Source: Platanthera guangdongensis (taxonomy: Eukaryota; Streptophyta; Magnoliopsida; Asparagales; Orchidaceae). From it: a stretch of DNA of 64,000 nucleotides. Both the position numbers and the translations under genes were made by a program. This document shows positions 22,072 to 32,905 of this stretch, piece by piece; position 1 is the stretch's first letter; every line of letters starts with the position of its first letter. Under the pieces are notes generated by a model. It was not told the origin of the DNA. It worked only from the letters and a program-made list of their open reading frames with translations, and searched no databases. The stretch lies in contig CM077158.1 in NCBI GenBank assembly GCA_039583875.1, forward strand, positions 126,809,221 to 126,873,220, written 5' to 3'.

Positions 22072-23262
22072 CTAGCATTTCTGAATGGTGACTTAAAAGA
22101 GGAAGTCTATGTTGAACAACCCTCAGGTTTTGTAGATCCTCTCAATCCTAAATATGTGTATAGGCTTAAGAAAGCACTATATGGTTTGAAACAAGCCCCT
22201 AGGGCATGGTATGAAACATTGTCTATATTCCTCATTAATAACAAATTCTCAAGGGGGGAAATAGACAAAACTCTATTCCTTAGGGAATCAAAAGGCAAGA
22301 TGATTCTAGTCCAGATATATGTTGATGACAGTATCTTTGGATCAACAGAAAACAACCTTTGTAGAAAGTTTGCTAAACTTATGGAAAGGAAGTTTGAGAT
22401 GAGCAACATGGGTGAGCTGAAATTCTTCTTAGGACTCCAAGTTAGATATACTGATGATGGCTTGTCCATATCCCAGTCTACGTTCACCAAGGAGTTGATT
22501 AAGAAATATGGTATGGAGTCAGCCTCCACCATGAGAACTCCAATGGGATCAAGTATGCATATAGGCAAAGATGATGCAGGGAAACCTGTGGATGAGTCTT
22601 TGTGTAGAGGGATAATTGACTCCCTTTTATACATAACTGCTAGTAGACCAGACATTATGTATGCTACATGTGTCTGTGCTAGGTATCAAGCCTGACCTAA
22701 AGAATCTCATTATACTGCAGTCAAAAGAATTTTGAGATATCTTAAGGGAACACCAAATCTTGGCCTTTGGTACCCTAAGAATATAGATTTTCTATTAACT
22801 GGGTATTCAGATGCAGACTTTGCAGGATGCAAATAAGATAGGAAAAGTACAACCGGCACATGTTAGTTTTTAGGTGGAAGATTGGTGTCTTGGAGCAGCA
22901 AAAACCAGATAAGTGTGGCTATTTTCACTGCTGAGTCTGAATATATTGCTGCAGGCAGTTATTGTGCTCAGCTATTATGGATTCAACATCAACTTGAAGA
23001 TTATGGAATTCAAGTAAGTAGAACTCCATTATTTTGTGATTCTACTAGTGCCATTTCTATTGCTAGAAATCCTGTTTCTTATAGCAAAACTAAGCACATA
23101 GAAATAAGATTTCATTTCCTTAGAGATCATGTTGAAAAGGAAGATATAAGCTTAGAAATTGTCAATACTAATTTTCAAATTGCTGGCATGTTCACCAAAC
23201 AACCGAATCAAACAAAATTCAATAATTTTAAAATTGAATTAGGAATGCTGAACTTAGAATAA
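22072..23262 (+). pseudogene. pol: Element A RT (3' half) and RNase H
   Basis: Begins inside RT at [15 protein letters not shown], keeps the YVDD site (near 22318-22329), then the RNase H words GYSDADFAG, FTAESEY and HIEIRFHF to the stop at 23260-23262. Stops occur at TGA 22693, TAA near 22834 and TAG near 22864. It matches B 14790-15986 throughout. Confidence 0.9.
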
Positions 23263-23748
23263 GAATGACAAATTTGACTAAGTAAATTTGTGTCGACACT
23301 TAAAGACAAAGGTGTCGACACTTAGTAGATGGTGTCGACACATAAGAAAAATTCTGTCGACAAATCCAAAAGATTGTGTCGACACTCAGAATTTGGTGTC
23401 GACACATAGCTATCCTGACAATTAAATGTTGTTGTCGACACATAAAGTCGTCTGTGTCGACACGCAGAGATTAGTGTAAGCTCTTAAGATTATTTGTGTC
23501 GACACATCATAATTGGTGTTGACACATAAAATAATAATTCTCTGTCGAGACTTTAGTAGTCTGTGTCGACATAATCCCAACAGTGTCGACACAATAGGTT
23601 TATTTCAACCCATATTTTGACCTTCTTTGTTTAGAAACATATAAATAGGTGGAAGTAAAACCCTATCGATTACGCTCTCCAAGTTCTCGAGACCAAACCT
23701 TTGTGTCGACAAACCTTCATCTCTTTTCTCCTCAATCTCTCATCTCTA
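23263..23748 (+). promoter_or_regulatory. Internal palindrome array, TATA box and leader before the A 3' ORF
   Basis: About eight perfect GTGTCGACAC copies at 23290, 23312, 23332, 23376, 23396, 23454, 23496 and 23583, plus degenerate ones. The TATA box tataaata is at 23640-23647 and a damaged palindrome follows at about 23703. Spacing agrees with B within a few bases although the sequences between copies differ. Confidence 0.8.
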
Positions 23749-26563
23749 ATAGCATCAAAAATAGAAGACAACATCAAAGAGTTCTATGAACTTGTTCGCG
23801 ATGCATTTGGGATTGTAGTACAAGACATCAAAGCCGTGATTACCATAATCACAGAGAATGGCTTAGAATACTTGGTCACAGAACCTACCAAAATTTGGAA
23901 GAAAGAGGTTCTTGAAATCTACACAGCAGCAACACTGGATTCAACGGGCCTGAAAATTAAGTCATCCGTTCAAGGAACCAAGGTCAAACTCAACCTGAAG
24001 AGTTTGAGTAAGACACTATAACTGCACGGGGTTCAAGAAGAAGATGAAGTCGTATCTTCCATGACTAGAGAAGCTCTCCAATGGTGTGTACTGGATCCCA
24101 CCACCAAGATTTTATCTTCTATGCATAGAAAGGGGATGAACACCCATGGAAAATTTCTTTCTGAAATTATAGGAAAAGTAATTCTGTGCAAAACAGGAGG
24201 ACATGATCAAAACCAATCTTGGACTGGATCCCACCACCAAGATTGGATATCTACCTTTATGTTCAATCTAATGACCAGAGTCATCTTCAAGGTCAAAACA
24301 AACTGGTCTGTTGTGATCTTTAAAAATATCAAAGAAAGTTTAAAGAATCCAAACCTGGGCAGAATACTAAGCCTATATCTGACTGTGAATATTCCTGAAG
24401 TGATGAATCACACAGCAGGATCTAAGATAAACCATATGAGATGAATGGATTTAAGGATACTATCTAGATGGGAAAGTGTCCTGACTAAGGATGTTTCTAC
24501 TCCACAGAAACAAACAAACTAGATACAGTAAAAGAAGAAACCAATCCACAAGACCAATGAATCTTCCAGTGATTTAGAAGAAGAAGTGGTCTTCAGCTCA
24601 GATGAAGAAAGGCCAAAGAATGCTAGGAAATCACCTGCTCCAGAGACTGTAGATGATGGTCAGGTGCAGGGGGAGCAGATTCCTGCCACCAACATCTCAA
24701 AAGATCAGGTACAGGAAGAGCCTCATCAAGGGGGAGCCAATGAGCATTCTCCAGCTTCAGCTCAATAAGAGGCATTACCTTCAGGGGGAGCTAATAAACA
24801 TGAGGCACCTATCAACACAGCTGCATTGGACAGTGAAGCAGCTACACAATCTATACTTGAGGTACTAGTGGATATAAATCAAGCTGCTCTCAATTCTGAA
24901 AATACTACACTGACTGTACATATGAATGATGTTTAACAGACTAACTAAGAAAGTGTCCCAGCACATGACACTGCAATGGAGGACACTTTTGCATTTGATG
25001 ACACTCAATCTACTGCACAAGAGAAAGATATTCCTCCTGTTCAAATGCAACAAGAGTTCACTCTAGAGGAGTTATTACAGACATTCAAGAAGCAAGGACT
25101 GAGGGGGAGCTGACAAGGACTAAAAAATAGCTGCCCACTAGTCCAAAAGACACAGTGGACATATCAAGTTCATCTAATTCTTCTGAAAATGAAGAGGTTT
25201 CCAGGGCCAAGAAGAGGAAACTGATGGTCCTCAAAAAGAATAGCTTAGGCTATAAGAAAGCCTTGCAGACTGTCTCCCAACCACCAGCTCCAGCAGTTGA
25301 CTTCAGCTCACTATTGGTGGCACTACAAGTTAAGATGGATGAGCAAAGAATAGCTCTTGAGAAGTATATGGATGAAAGTCATAAGGAACTCCAATTTACT
25401 TTGGCTCAAGATATCAAATCTATCAGATTTGAGGTAATCTGCATAAAATGGAAATGACTGAATACTTTCAAAAGGGAGGACATGTTGTTGTCTACCTAGC
25501 CAAACAACAACAAGAGGCAAAGACACGGATAGATGATATAGCAGTCAAACTAGGCTATGTTTTGGAAAATCAAATAAGAATGAATGACAATCTTACTTAA
25601 TCTCATAATGTGATTGTTACTAAACTGAAGAATAAAGCCACTGCTTTAGCTGAGCTCCTTATTAAAGAAAAGTCTGAGTTTGATAAACAACTCAAAGCAA
25701 ATTTGACTGATGTTAACACTGCTATCCAGGCCTCTCAGAAGGTAATTTCTGATCAGCTACAGAAGTTCAGATCATTCTACAAAGAAGGCACAAATTATCT
25801 AGCTGATCAGATAAGGTTTCAGAAGAATGATTTAAGAGCTCATATTGAACGAGAAGTCATAAAGGGGGAGAGAGTGTTGGTGAATGTCGGCTCTGAACAT
25901 GCTAAATGGATAACTAATACTATCTGAGCAACTCTTGGTTATCCACCCCTTTGTGATGATGACAATACTGCTGAGTAAGGCATTCAACTTGCTGCCAATG
26001 AAGGGATTCAGCAGGAAGTAACTCAAATTATTTATCCACCTACTGATTTTGAGGGAATTCACTCTACAGTACAACAAATGTACAGTCCTCTACAGGATGT
26101 TCAGAATGTGATTATTGAGAAGGTTAAGATTTCTGAAGCTGCTTTGAAAAGAGAGCAAGAAGCTCAACTTTCTAAGAAAAGATTTAGAGAGCAGGGTGAA
26201 TTAAAGTTTGATTTTGAAAGATGGAGTCCCACCTCCAGAAACATTATTCTCACTGCCTAGCAAGCTGTTAAAGACAACATGCATGATAGAGGCAAGTGGT
26301 ACTCTGAACAATAATGGAGCAAGTATCAGAAATGGCAAGATACCATACATCAATTTAGAAGAGATCTCAAAGCTGGGAAGATACCTGCTACTTCTATGGA
26401 GCCTAGCAAGTACTTTCCAAAGCCTTATCACTATTTTGAAAGGCAAAAGGTCAAGGCTGAAGAGCTCAAGAAAAAGGATCTTAAAGGAAAGAAGCCAACT
26501 GAAGACACAGAAGCTAATGTACAAGCAAGGATTCAGTCTGGCAAAGGCATTGTCATGAAGTAG
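23749..26563 (+). pseudogene. Element A 3' ORF (same family as B 16500-19334), heavily decayed
   Basis: The N-terminal domain is clear (EPTKIWKKEVLEI, VQGTKVKLNLKSL), followed by an acidic middle part with GG-rich linkers, a helical stretch and a Lys-rich end. The start codon position reads ATA where B has ATG. There are at least six in-frame stops (for example near 24019 and 24442), a 36-bp insertion near 24209-24244 that copies the nearby text at 24088, and frame changes between 24600 and 25600. The end at 26561-26563 lines up a little past B's internal TAA at 19290, which shows that B's frame once ran on to 19332. Confidence 0.85.
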
Positions 26564-26839
26564 CCTAATCAGTCCTATAATAGATTGACTAGATTTTAGA
26601 ACTATGTAATCTTGTGTTTTAAAATCTATGTAATCTGTTGTACAAAAATTTCTTGTACTTCAACAAAACTTTGATTCATGTTCACTATATTTTATCATAT
26701 TTTGTGATGATATAATATGCTGGTTTTGTTTATGTGTTAACCTGTCAAATAAAGCTTTTATACATCATATTCTGTGTTTTATAATAAAGTGATGTATATC
26801 ATTGACTAAGGGTTATGACTTCTCCAAATAAGGGGAGAT
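26564..26839 (+). other. Element A 3' untranslated region and polypurine tract
   Basis: AT-rich, ending in aaggggagat at 26830-26839 directly before the LTR. Stem arms gatgtatatcattga (26791-26805) and cttctccaaat (26819-26829) pair with 26891-26905 (one mismatch) and 26869-26879 (perfect) across the LTR junction. Confidence 0.85.
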
Positions 26840-27110
26840 TGTTGGGAACATTGGAAAATATGTACCGGATTTGGAGAAGCCTCACCTAACTCAATGATAT
26901 TCATCAAGGTGTATTTCATGTTGTGTTGAGTTTGAATGTGCAGGTCAAGGAAATGCAGAAAAAGTTTCTAAGTACAAGTGTCGACACTTGAAAAAAATTG
27001 TGTCGACACTTGGGTAGAGCTGTGTCGACACTAGGAGCCAGATTGTGTCGACATACAGGACTTGTGTCGACACACAAAAAATCAATCGACAACAACTATG
27101 TAGATAAGAA

Positions 27111-27330
27111 GGACTTGTGTCGATACATTCCAGAATTCTGTCGACAATACTTGTGTTGACACACAGGACTTGTGTCGACACATTCTGGAATTCTGTGGAC
27201 AATAATTGTGTCGGCACACAGGACTTGTGTCGACATATTCCAGAATTCTGTCGACAACAATTGTGTCGACACACCGGACTTGTGTCGACACACTCCAGAA
27301 TTCTATCGAAATCAACTTTGTCGAGACTAG
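27111..27330 (+). repeat. 55-bp tandem repeat inside the A LTR palindrome array
   Basis: The word ggacttgtgt starts at 27111, 27166, 27221 and 27276, an exact 55-bp period. Each unit holds two or three palindromes or damaged ones and the word attctgtcgaca. A fifth, more diverged unit starts near 27058. Confidence 0.88.
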
Positions 27331-28005
27331 AAGATATTGTGTCGACACACAGGACATGTATCCATAAATTCCACAGAAGTTGTGTCACGAAGAAAAAGAA
27401 GAGTTGTGTCAACATTATGTGAGCTGTGTCAACATCACCAAGGATTGTGTCGACACATTATCTATTTGTGTCGACAGATTTGAAGTATTGTCTCGACACT
27501 TTGCTGCTGAGTTGAAGTTCAATGAAGGATCAAGTATTACGACTGAAGACTTGACAGCTGTCATAACTAACAATGTTGTTGCATCTATCAGAGCTGTCAG
27601 AAGGCCGTTAGGAACCGGATCTACCGGTAACCTCGGATGGGGTATATATAAAGACCTATTCTATCAACAAAAGACGAGTGTGGAGTGAAGAAGAAGAGAC
27701 AAACAATAACTAAGAGGAAGAAGAGAAGTCTTCATCCAGAAATCAACAAGTCTCTAAGGGCAGCTCCTGAAGAAGTTTGCCAGAAGAATTCAGAGCCACA
27801 TCTGAATAGAAGAAGGGAGATGATTGAAGATCATCTCCAAGAATATCAACCTTACTTTGTTCAAATTCAAGAAGCTTTGAAGAAGCTAAGATAGGTTGGA
27901 TCTAAAGCTGTCAGATCTATGAAGAACTCAGCAAGAAACCTTCAACCCTTTCTCTCTCTACCTGGGTGAAGGTTCTTTCTGGTTTGGTAATCAATTTCTC
28001 TATAG

Positions 28006-28350
28006 GATCTTTTAGAGATCTGAGTGTAGGAGAGTTATATCTCTGAGTTGTAAGCCTAAATCTATAAAGGCTGAGGTTGGGCTCAGTGCCTGAGGTAGGG
28101 GATTAATTTCCCTAAGTTGTAGTCCTGTTGAATAGGCTGAGGTAGGGCTGAGTGCCTGATGTAGGAGATTAATTTCTTTGAGTTGAAGGCATGTTGAAGA
28201 TGATGAGTTATAGCTTGATTGCCTGAGTTGTAGGAGTGTGGACTCACTCTGAGGTAGGATTCTTTGGGAGAATCTGAGTTATAGGACTTGCTGAAGTCTG
28301 AGTTGTAGGGACCTTTCAAGGTTCTGAGTTGTAAGATCTGAGGATCTGAG
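28006..28350 (+). other. Serial mini-hairpin region in the A LTR
   Basis: About twelve stem-loops separated by TGAGTTGTAG-like words: gatct with agatc (28006-28020), gaga with tctc, gattct with agaatc near 28257-28273, gac with gtc near 28286-28299, ggacc with ggttc near 28309-28324. The stem bases differ from those in B but pair within A. Confidence 0.78.
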
Positions 28351-28609
28351 AAGAAAGAAGGGAGTTAGGCCGAATCTAGTATACTGCTAGATAGGCGAAG
28401 GGGGAAAGTGGTTGTACCCATCACTTGGGGAACCACTATAAATCTGTGTGCACTCTGTGATTGGCTGTGATTTATTTTATATTGTGCTATGTTAATTGCT
28501 GAATAATCTGTGTTAGCAGTAAAAATACTACCTGACTTAAGGAAAAAGAATTGAACTTATTCACCCCCCCCCTCTAGGTGATTTAGGTATCTTGAAACCA
28601 ATTCTTTCA

Positions 28610-29128
28610 GTTATTCTTATAAAATGCAGGGAAGGAGCACCGCCGCCCCCATTTAGGTTGTGAGGTCATTATAATTTGGTCAGCTTTAGCTGACCGTTGC
28701 TTTTGTTTGCCACCGTTGCGGTGTAATGTTGATTGCAGGTGCTATGAAGCCTAGTGGAAAGTAGCCGGCTGTCGCCCATGTTGCTGAGCCGGCCCATCTT
28801 TACTTTTATGCCCATGTGTGACCGACCTGCGTGTCGTTGTATGAAATACATTTACTATTTAAAGTAAACCTTGTAAGGCCATAAGGCCAAGTACTTGTGT
28901 ATTTGTACGTTCATTCCTATTTTGGGTTTTTAGTGGACATTCATGTTGTGCCTTGGGTTCTTATAACTATTTTAAAAAGCTTCCGCTAGAATGCTCTGAA
29001 TTAGGACGCGTGAACCTTTCGCGGTATTTTGGTATTAATACGAAACTCCACTAGCTGTCTGTGGTATATGGCGTGGCGCCCCGGCCGGGCCTTCTATTAT
29101 ATCTCATGTGACGGATGGGGGTGTTACA
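28610..29128 (+). repeat. Partial Tekay-like LTR, 3' part, into which element A inserted
   Basis: Reading plus, it matches the reverse of G's LTR: ataatttggtcagc near 28672, gtaaggccataaggcc near 28874, and the end ggatggggg...gttaca at 29128. Shared words are interrupted by many differences, so it is a related family, not the same one. It begins right after A's 3' LTR, so A probably sits inside it; the left half is off the window. Confidence 0.75.
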
Positions 29129-30084
29129 CTCTACATTAATGAAAATGCCCCCACGCACTCTACTTGAATAAAAACAACACCCCCACACATTCTACTTAGA
29201 ATAAAAAAAACACACAAAAGAAATTAAAAAGCACACACACACACACTACATAAAATAAAAATACACGCACGCACTCTACGGAAATGAAAACACACACACC
29301 CACTCTACTGAAATAACATGCAGCTATAAAAATTAACTCATACATGCATGTACACGTACAAAAAATAAGAAAAAAACAAAGTGCTTTAAAAATTAAAATG
29401 ACTATATTTCTACCACTAGAATACGGTAAAAATGCATAAAACAACGAAATAAAAAATTAAAAAAGCAAAAAGGTTTTGAAATAAAAGAAAAAATTGAAGT
29501 GTTTGAAAAAGCAAAATAACAACTTATCCATTCTTATATCTCTATAAAAATGCTTAAAAAGTGGATGAAAAGGTAAAAGAATGAAATGTTTTACGATCTT
29601 AAAAGACTAAGTGAAAAAATCAAAAACCACTTTATAATCATTTTTATAGCTTCATAAGGATGAATATTAGAACAAAAAGAAAATAACTACAATAAAGAAA
29701 GCAAAGGGGCATGAGATGAAAAGCTAAAGTAACAACTATTTAACAATAAAGATGAAAACATAACATAACATTTTCTCTCATACACACACACACATTTTTT
29801 AAAGACAAGAAAACTAAAGATAAAACAAAGAAAAAAATAAGATTGCTTAGAGAGTGGGCACATAGATGAAATCCAAATGCATAGAAAGGGAGAAAATCTA
29901 AAAATTTTATTAATCTAAATAGGAGATTATAAAGCTAAAAAAATAAAGGAGAAGGGGAGAAATTCCCTTACATAGTATTTTGAATCATCTAAGCAGCCAA
30001 CTCCCTAACCAAAATGGTTCAAAAAATGGAACAGGAACTCAAGCAGAAAACTTGAATTTATCGGCAAAATTTTCAAGGTACACG
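29129..30084. repeat. AT-rich spacer with CA-rich degenerate repeats
   Basis: 29129-29345 has five or so imperfect copies of a 40-45 bp unit made of an actctac word, an A-rich run and acaca/ccc words. The rest to 30084 is A-rich without recognisable coding, RNA gene or LTR boundary. Confidence 0.6.
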
Positions 30085-30510
30085 CCCTAGGTCACGGGCG
30101 TGTGGGGGGCATGTAACTACTATACATAAGGTGATCCAGCGACTTAACGACTAGTTTGACTTCACGGCTGTACACGTGGATGTCATGCCCTAAGTCATGG
30201 GCGTGTCCGTGGGGTGTCGGGGAGGTCGATGTGGGAGCGGCGTCGTGCCAACAAGTCACCGACGACGTCTTGTCGGGCCAGGTGGAGAAGTACACGCCTA
30301 TGTCGCATCTTGACATGGGCGTGTCGGGTGTTGTCGACGATCTTCGAGCGCGGTTCGTCGAGCGAGTGACACGGGCTTCGGTCAAGGCCGTGTCATATTG
30401 GACACGGGCGTGTCAGAGGGCGTGTCCAGCAATTCTTTGACTTTGGCTGATTTTTGTTTGAATACAAGTCACACGCCCAGGTCACGGGCGTGACCGATAA
30501 GTATACGGGC
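30085..30510. repeat. Cluster of CACGGGCGTG hairpins
   Basis: At least eight copies of cacgggcgtg or the reverse cacgcccgtg, many as hairpin arms: cacgccc with gggcgtg near 30081-30101, again near 30472-30490, and a longer stem at 30291-30322. The same word family fills the U3 of element G (46831-47420). No LTR ends are visible around it. Confidence 0.7.
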
Positions 30511-30691
30511 GTGTACTTGCAATTTTGGCAGATTTCTAAAAATTTCAGGAAATCAAAATAAAGGTAAGTTAGAACAATTTTTACAAAAAAGAAACATTTT
30601 ATTAAAGAAAATTAACTAAAAATAACGAAAATAAATGAAAAAGACTTAATTAATGTACCTAAAAATACATATATCTACAACTCATCACCCA
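30511..30691. other. AT-rich spacer, nothing recognised
   Basis: A-rich bases between the hairpin cluster and the Tat-like LTR. No primer site, polypurine tract or coding seen. Confidence 0.5.
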
Positions 30692-31645
30692 TGTTCGCCG
30701 AGTGGGTCCACCAGGCAAGACGAGCGGACCAAGGCGACCTGCTCGCGCCAGAACTTCATACCGCCGAGCTCAGAATAGTTAGCCGCTCCCGCCAAAGCTA
30801 AGCATGCGAGCTGCATGAGCTGGCCAACCCAGCCCGCGTCCGCCCGAGGTTCGTCGAACCGTGGCTGGTTTCTACCGAACTAAGCTTGAGTTGAGATCAA
30901 CGTTCGTCGAGCGGAGCTCAGCGTTCTTCGAACAGAGCTCGGCATTCTTCGAGCTAAACCCCGGGAGTTGGAATTCGAATTCGTCGAACCAAGATCGGCG
31001 AGCTCCTCTAGAACTTTTGTTGTGATAGTCTCATATTGGCCAGCCCGCTCTCTTTTAGGCGACTTGGCCGCAAGCCCGCCTCAGAGCGAGAATCGGTGGG
31101 CTACAGCGGCCTGACTCACGCTCGCGCAAGGAGGGAAGGCGAGCTGCTGGAGCCAGGTCGCGTCCGCCCCAGCGAGGTGGAGAGTCGTGGCGAGCTAGCC
31201 TCCAGATCCTTAGGACCTGCCTATTGGGACCTAGAAGCAAAATTACCTAGGTATCCTTGCCATGGGTGCAAATAGCTTGATAGAACAACAGAGTTACGCT
31301 GTTGGCAAACCCAATTGGGCTGCATATAGCTATTCAAAATAGCGGAGGTTGGCCATTTGCAGGCCATCTTCAGAAAACTATAAATAAGACCCAAGGGGCA
31401 CCTCAGAGGGCACTCTTATCAGTATTCAGATCTTCTTGCGCTTTCTGAGATACCCTTATCTCGGCCTTTGGCTAAGGAGGGGAAGTGCTCTAACATATTC
31501 CGGGTGTGTGGTGTGACCTCCACGCCAAGACCTTGGGTCAGTTTCCATTTCTATTTTTTGTTTGGCTTGTAGGAGAGAAGTAGGTGCGTGATCACCGCTT
31601 ACCCACGGGTGAACTCCACAAGAGGCCGAGTTTTTGGTTTCAACA
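30692..31645 (+). repeat. Tat-like LTR, apparently alone
   Basis: Starts tgttcgccgag and ends gtttcaaca, and matches the LTR of H (56984-57689) best from the TATA region (ctataaata near 31379-31387) through ctcggcctttggctaagg to the end. No polypurine tract precedes it and no coding follows. The flanking 5-mers do not match, so it is a solo LTR with a damaged or recombined edge, or a truncated element. Confidence 0.72.
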
Positions 31646-32869
31646 CTGTAAGTTGGAAAATCTATCAAGTAAAAATCGTCGAGTATCATCGTGTATACTC
31701 GTCGAATTCATCAAATGTTTCTATCGATACTTAACGAATTCATAGAATATACATGTCGATACCCGCCGAATTCTTCGAATCATTTCGACATTACTTCTCT
31801 GGATTTTATATGTCGGAATTGGCGAATATCACTTGGTTATGCATTGAATGCATCGAGTATTCTTACTGATACTCATCGAATTCATCGAGCATACTAATCG
31901 ATATTCGTCTAATTCATCGAATTTGTTGAATGATTCCTCTATATGGTGACGAGTGTTAAAATTCAATTGGGCTGAATTCTCCAAGTAAAATTAGTCGAAT
32001 TTCATTTATCTTCAGTGAGTATCCTCAACGATACTCGACGAATATTGCTTAGGGTTATTTTTTCTTCCCGGTTTCAAATTTTGGTTAGCTGTTGCCAACA
32101 GCAATGTACAGTGACGCTCGAGTTTTCCGACGTGCAATAACTATTCTAATTGTTGCAAAGGAAGATCTCTATATATATTTAGGGTGATTTATTCTCAAAT
32201 CCTAATAATGCTAATAGTGTCCAAATCAAGAAAGATTCAAAATGAAGATCATCGTCGGCTTACATCAGTAGCGTGCGACAACTCACGTCCGATCCAAGTT
32301 TGCTGCACGACTCGATCTTCCTCCATCGAATCGACTGTATCATTGCTTTCTGAAGATTCCTACCCATTCAAATCTAGTCGGTCCATGAATTTAGATTCAA
32401 GTTTTCAAAGCTTTCAATTTTTCCGTGTTCTCCATGTTTTTCGAGATCAACCTTTCAAAGAACAAAGGAATAAAGACTTTAGATTTGAATAGGCTTATTT
32501 GTAATCATTTTGTAAATCTCTTGTTATATTAGTAGGAGATTTTCCCTCTGAGTAGTAGATCTATTTTTGGATCGAGTTGTAGGAGAGTTTGTTCTCCGAG
32601 TGGCAGGAGATTCGTCTCCGAGTTGTAGGAGTTGAGGCTCCGCGGTGTAAGATTTGTTGAAATCTGAGAAAGGTGAAGTAGCCAAATCTATCCCTTCGTG
32701 GTAGATAGGCGAGGTGAGATAGTGGACGTACCCAACTCGGGGAACCCCTATAGATCTATGTGTTCTATGTGCTCTAAATTTTTTATGTTGCTTTTTTATT
32801 TTGTGAAAAGACACACACAACACCTATTCACCCCCTCTTGTTGATTTAGGTAGACACTAAATACTTTCA
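31646..32869 (+). repeat. Element D 5' LTR, 3' part
   Basis: The tail matches A and B: serial hairpins, the tagataggcga word, caccccctcttg and the end actttca. The upstream part (31670-32045) is dense in a different palindrome-like word, gatactcg...cgaattc and tcgagtatc. A TATA-like ctatatatatt lies at 32168-32178. The true U3 start is not found; the Tat-like LTR abuts it. Confidence 0.82.
32534..32669 (+). other. Serial mini-hairpin region in the D LTR
   Basis: Five or six stem-loops separated by CGAGTTGTAG-like words: gagag with ctc(t)c around 32583-32597, gaga with tctc at 32607-32619, gag with ctc at 32629-32640, gattt with aaatc at 32651-32664. The stems differ from A and B but keep pairing. 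Confidence 0.78.
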
Positions 32870-32871
32870 AT

Positions 32872-32880
32872 TGGTATCAT
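32872..32880 (+). promoter_or_regulatory. Primer binding site of element D, decayed
   Basis: tggtatcat lies two bases after the LTR end, the same offset as in B, but the last matching bases of the initiator-Met type are changed. Confidence 0.8.
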
Positions 32881-32905
32881 AGGTGTCTGCTCTTAATTCG
32901 ACTGT

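Larger units (their letters stand above)
21677..28609 (+). mobile_element. Element A, right part with 3' LTR
   Basis: Continuation of element A after B. It holds the end of the integrase core, a deletion, RT and RNase H, an internal palindrome array with TATA, the 3' ORF, a polypurine tract and the 3' LTR. The stops and indels are many more than in B, in line with A being the older host of the insertion. Confidence 0.93.
26840..28609 (+). repeat. Element A 3' LTR
   Basis: 1770 bp, starting tgttgggaac and ending attctttca. The 5' partner is outside the window. It has about nine perfect GTGTCGACAC copies (26978-27456), a TATA-like tatatata at 27643, a long serial-hairpin region (28006-28350) and the two terminal stems (28376-28436). 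It aligns with the B LTR only in the head, the hairpin region and the tail. Confidence 0.92.

Noticed and set aside
28083..28319. Minus-strand ORF with repeated YNS words across the A hairpin region (also 3314-3739 and 21085-21630 in B)
   Set aside because: The words are the reverse reading of the TGAGTTGTAG spacers and their hairpins.
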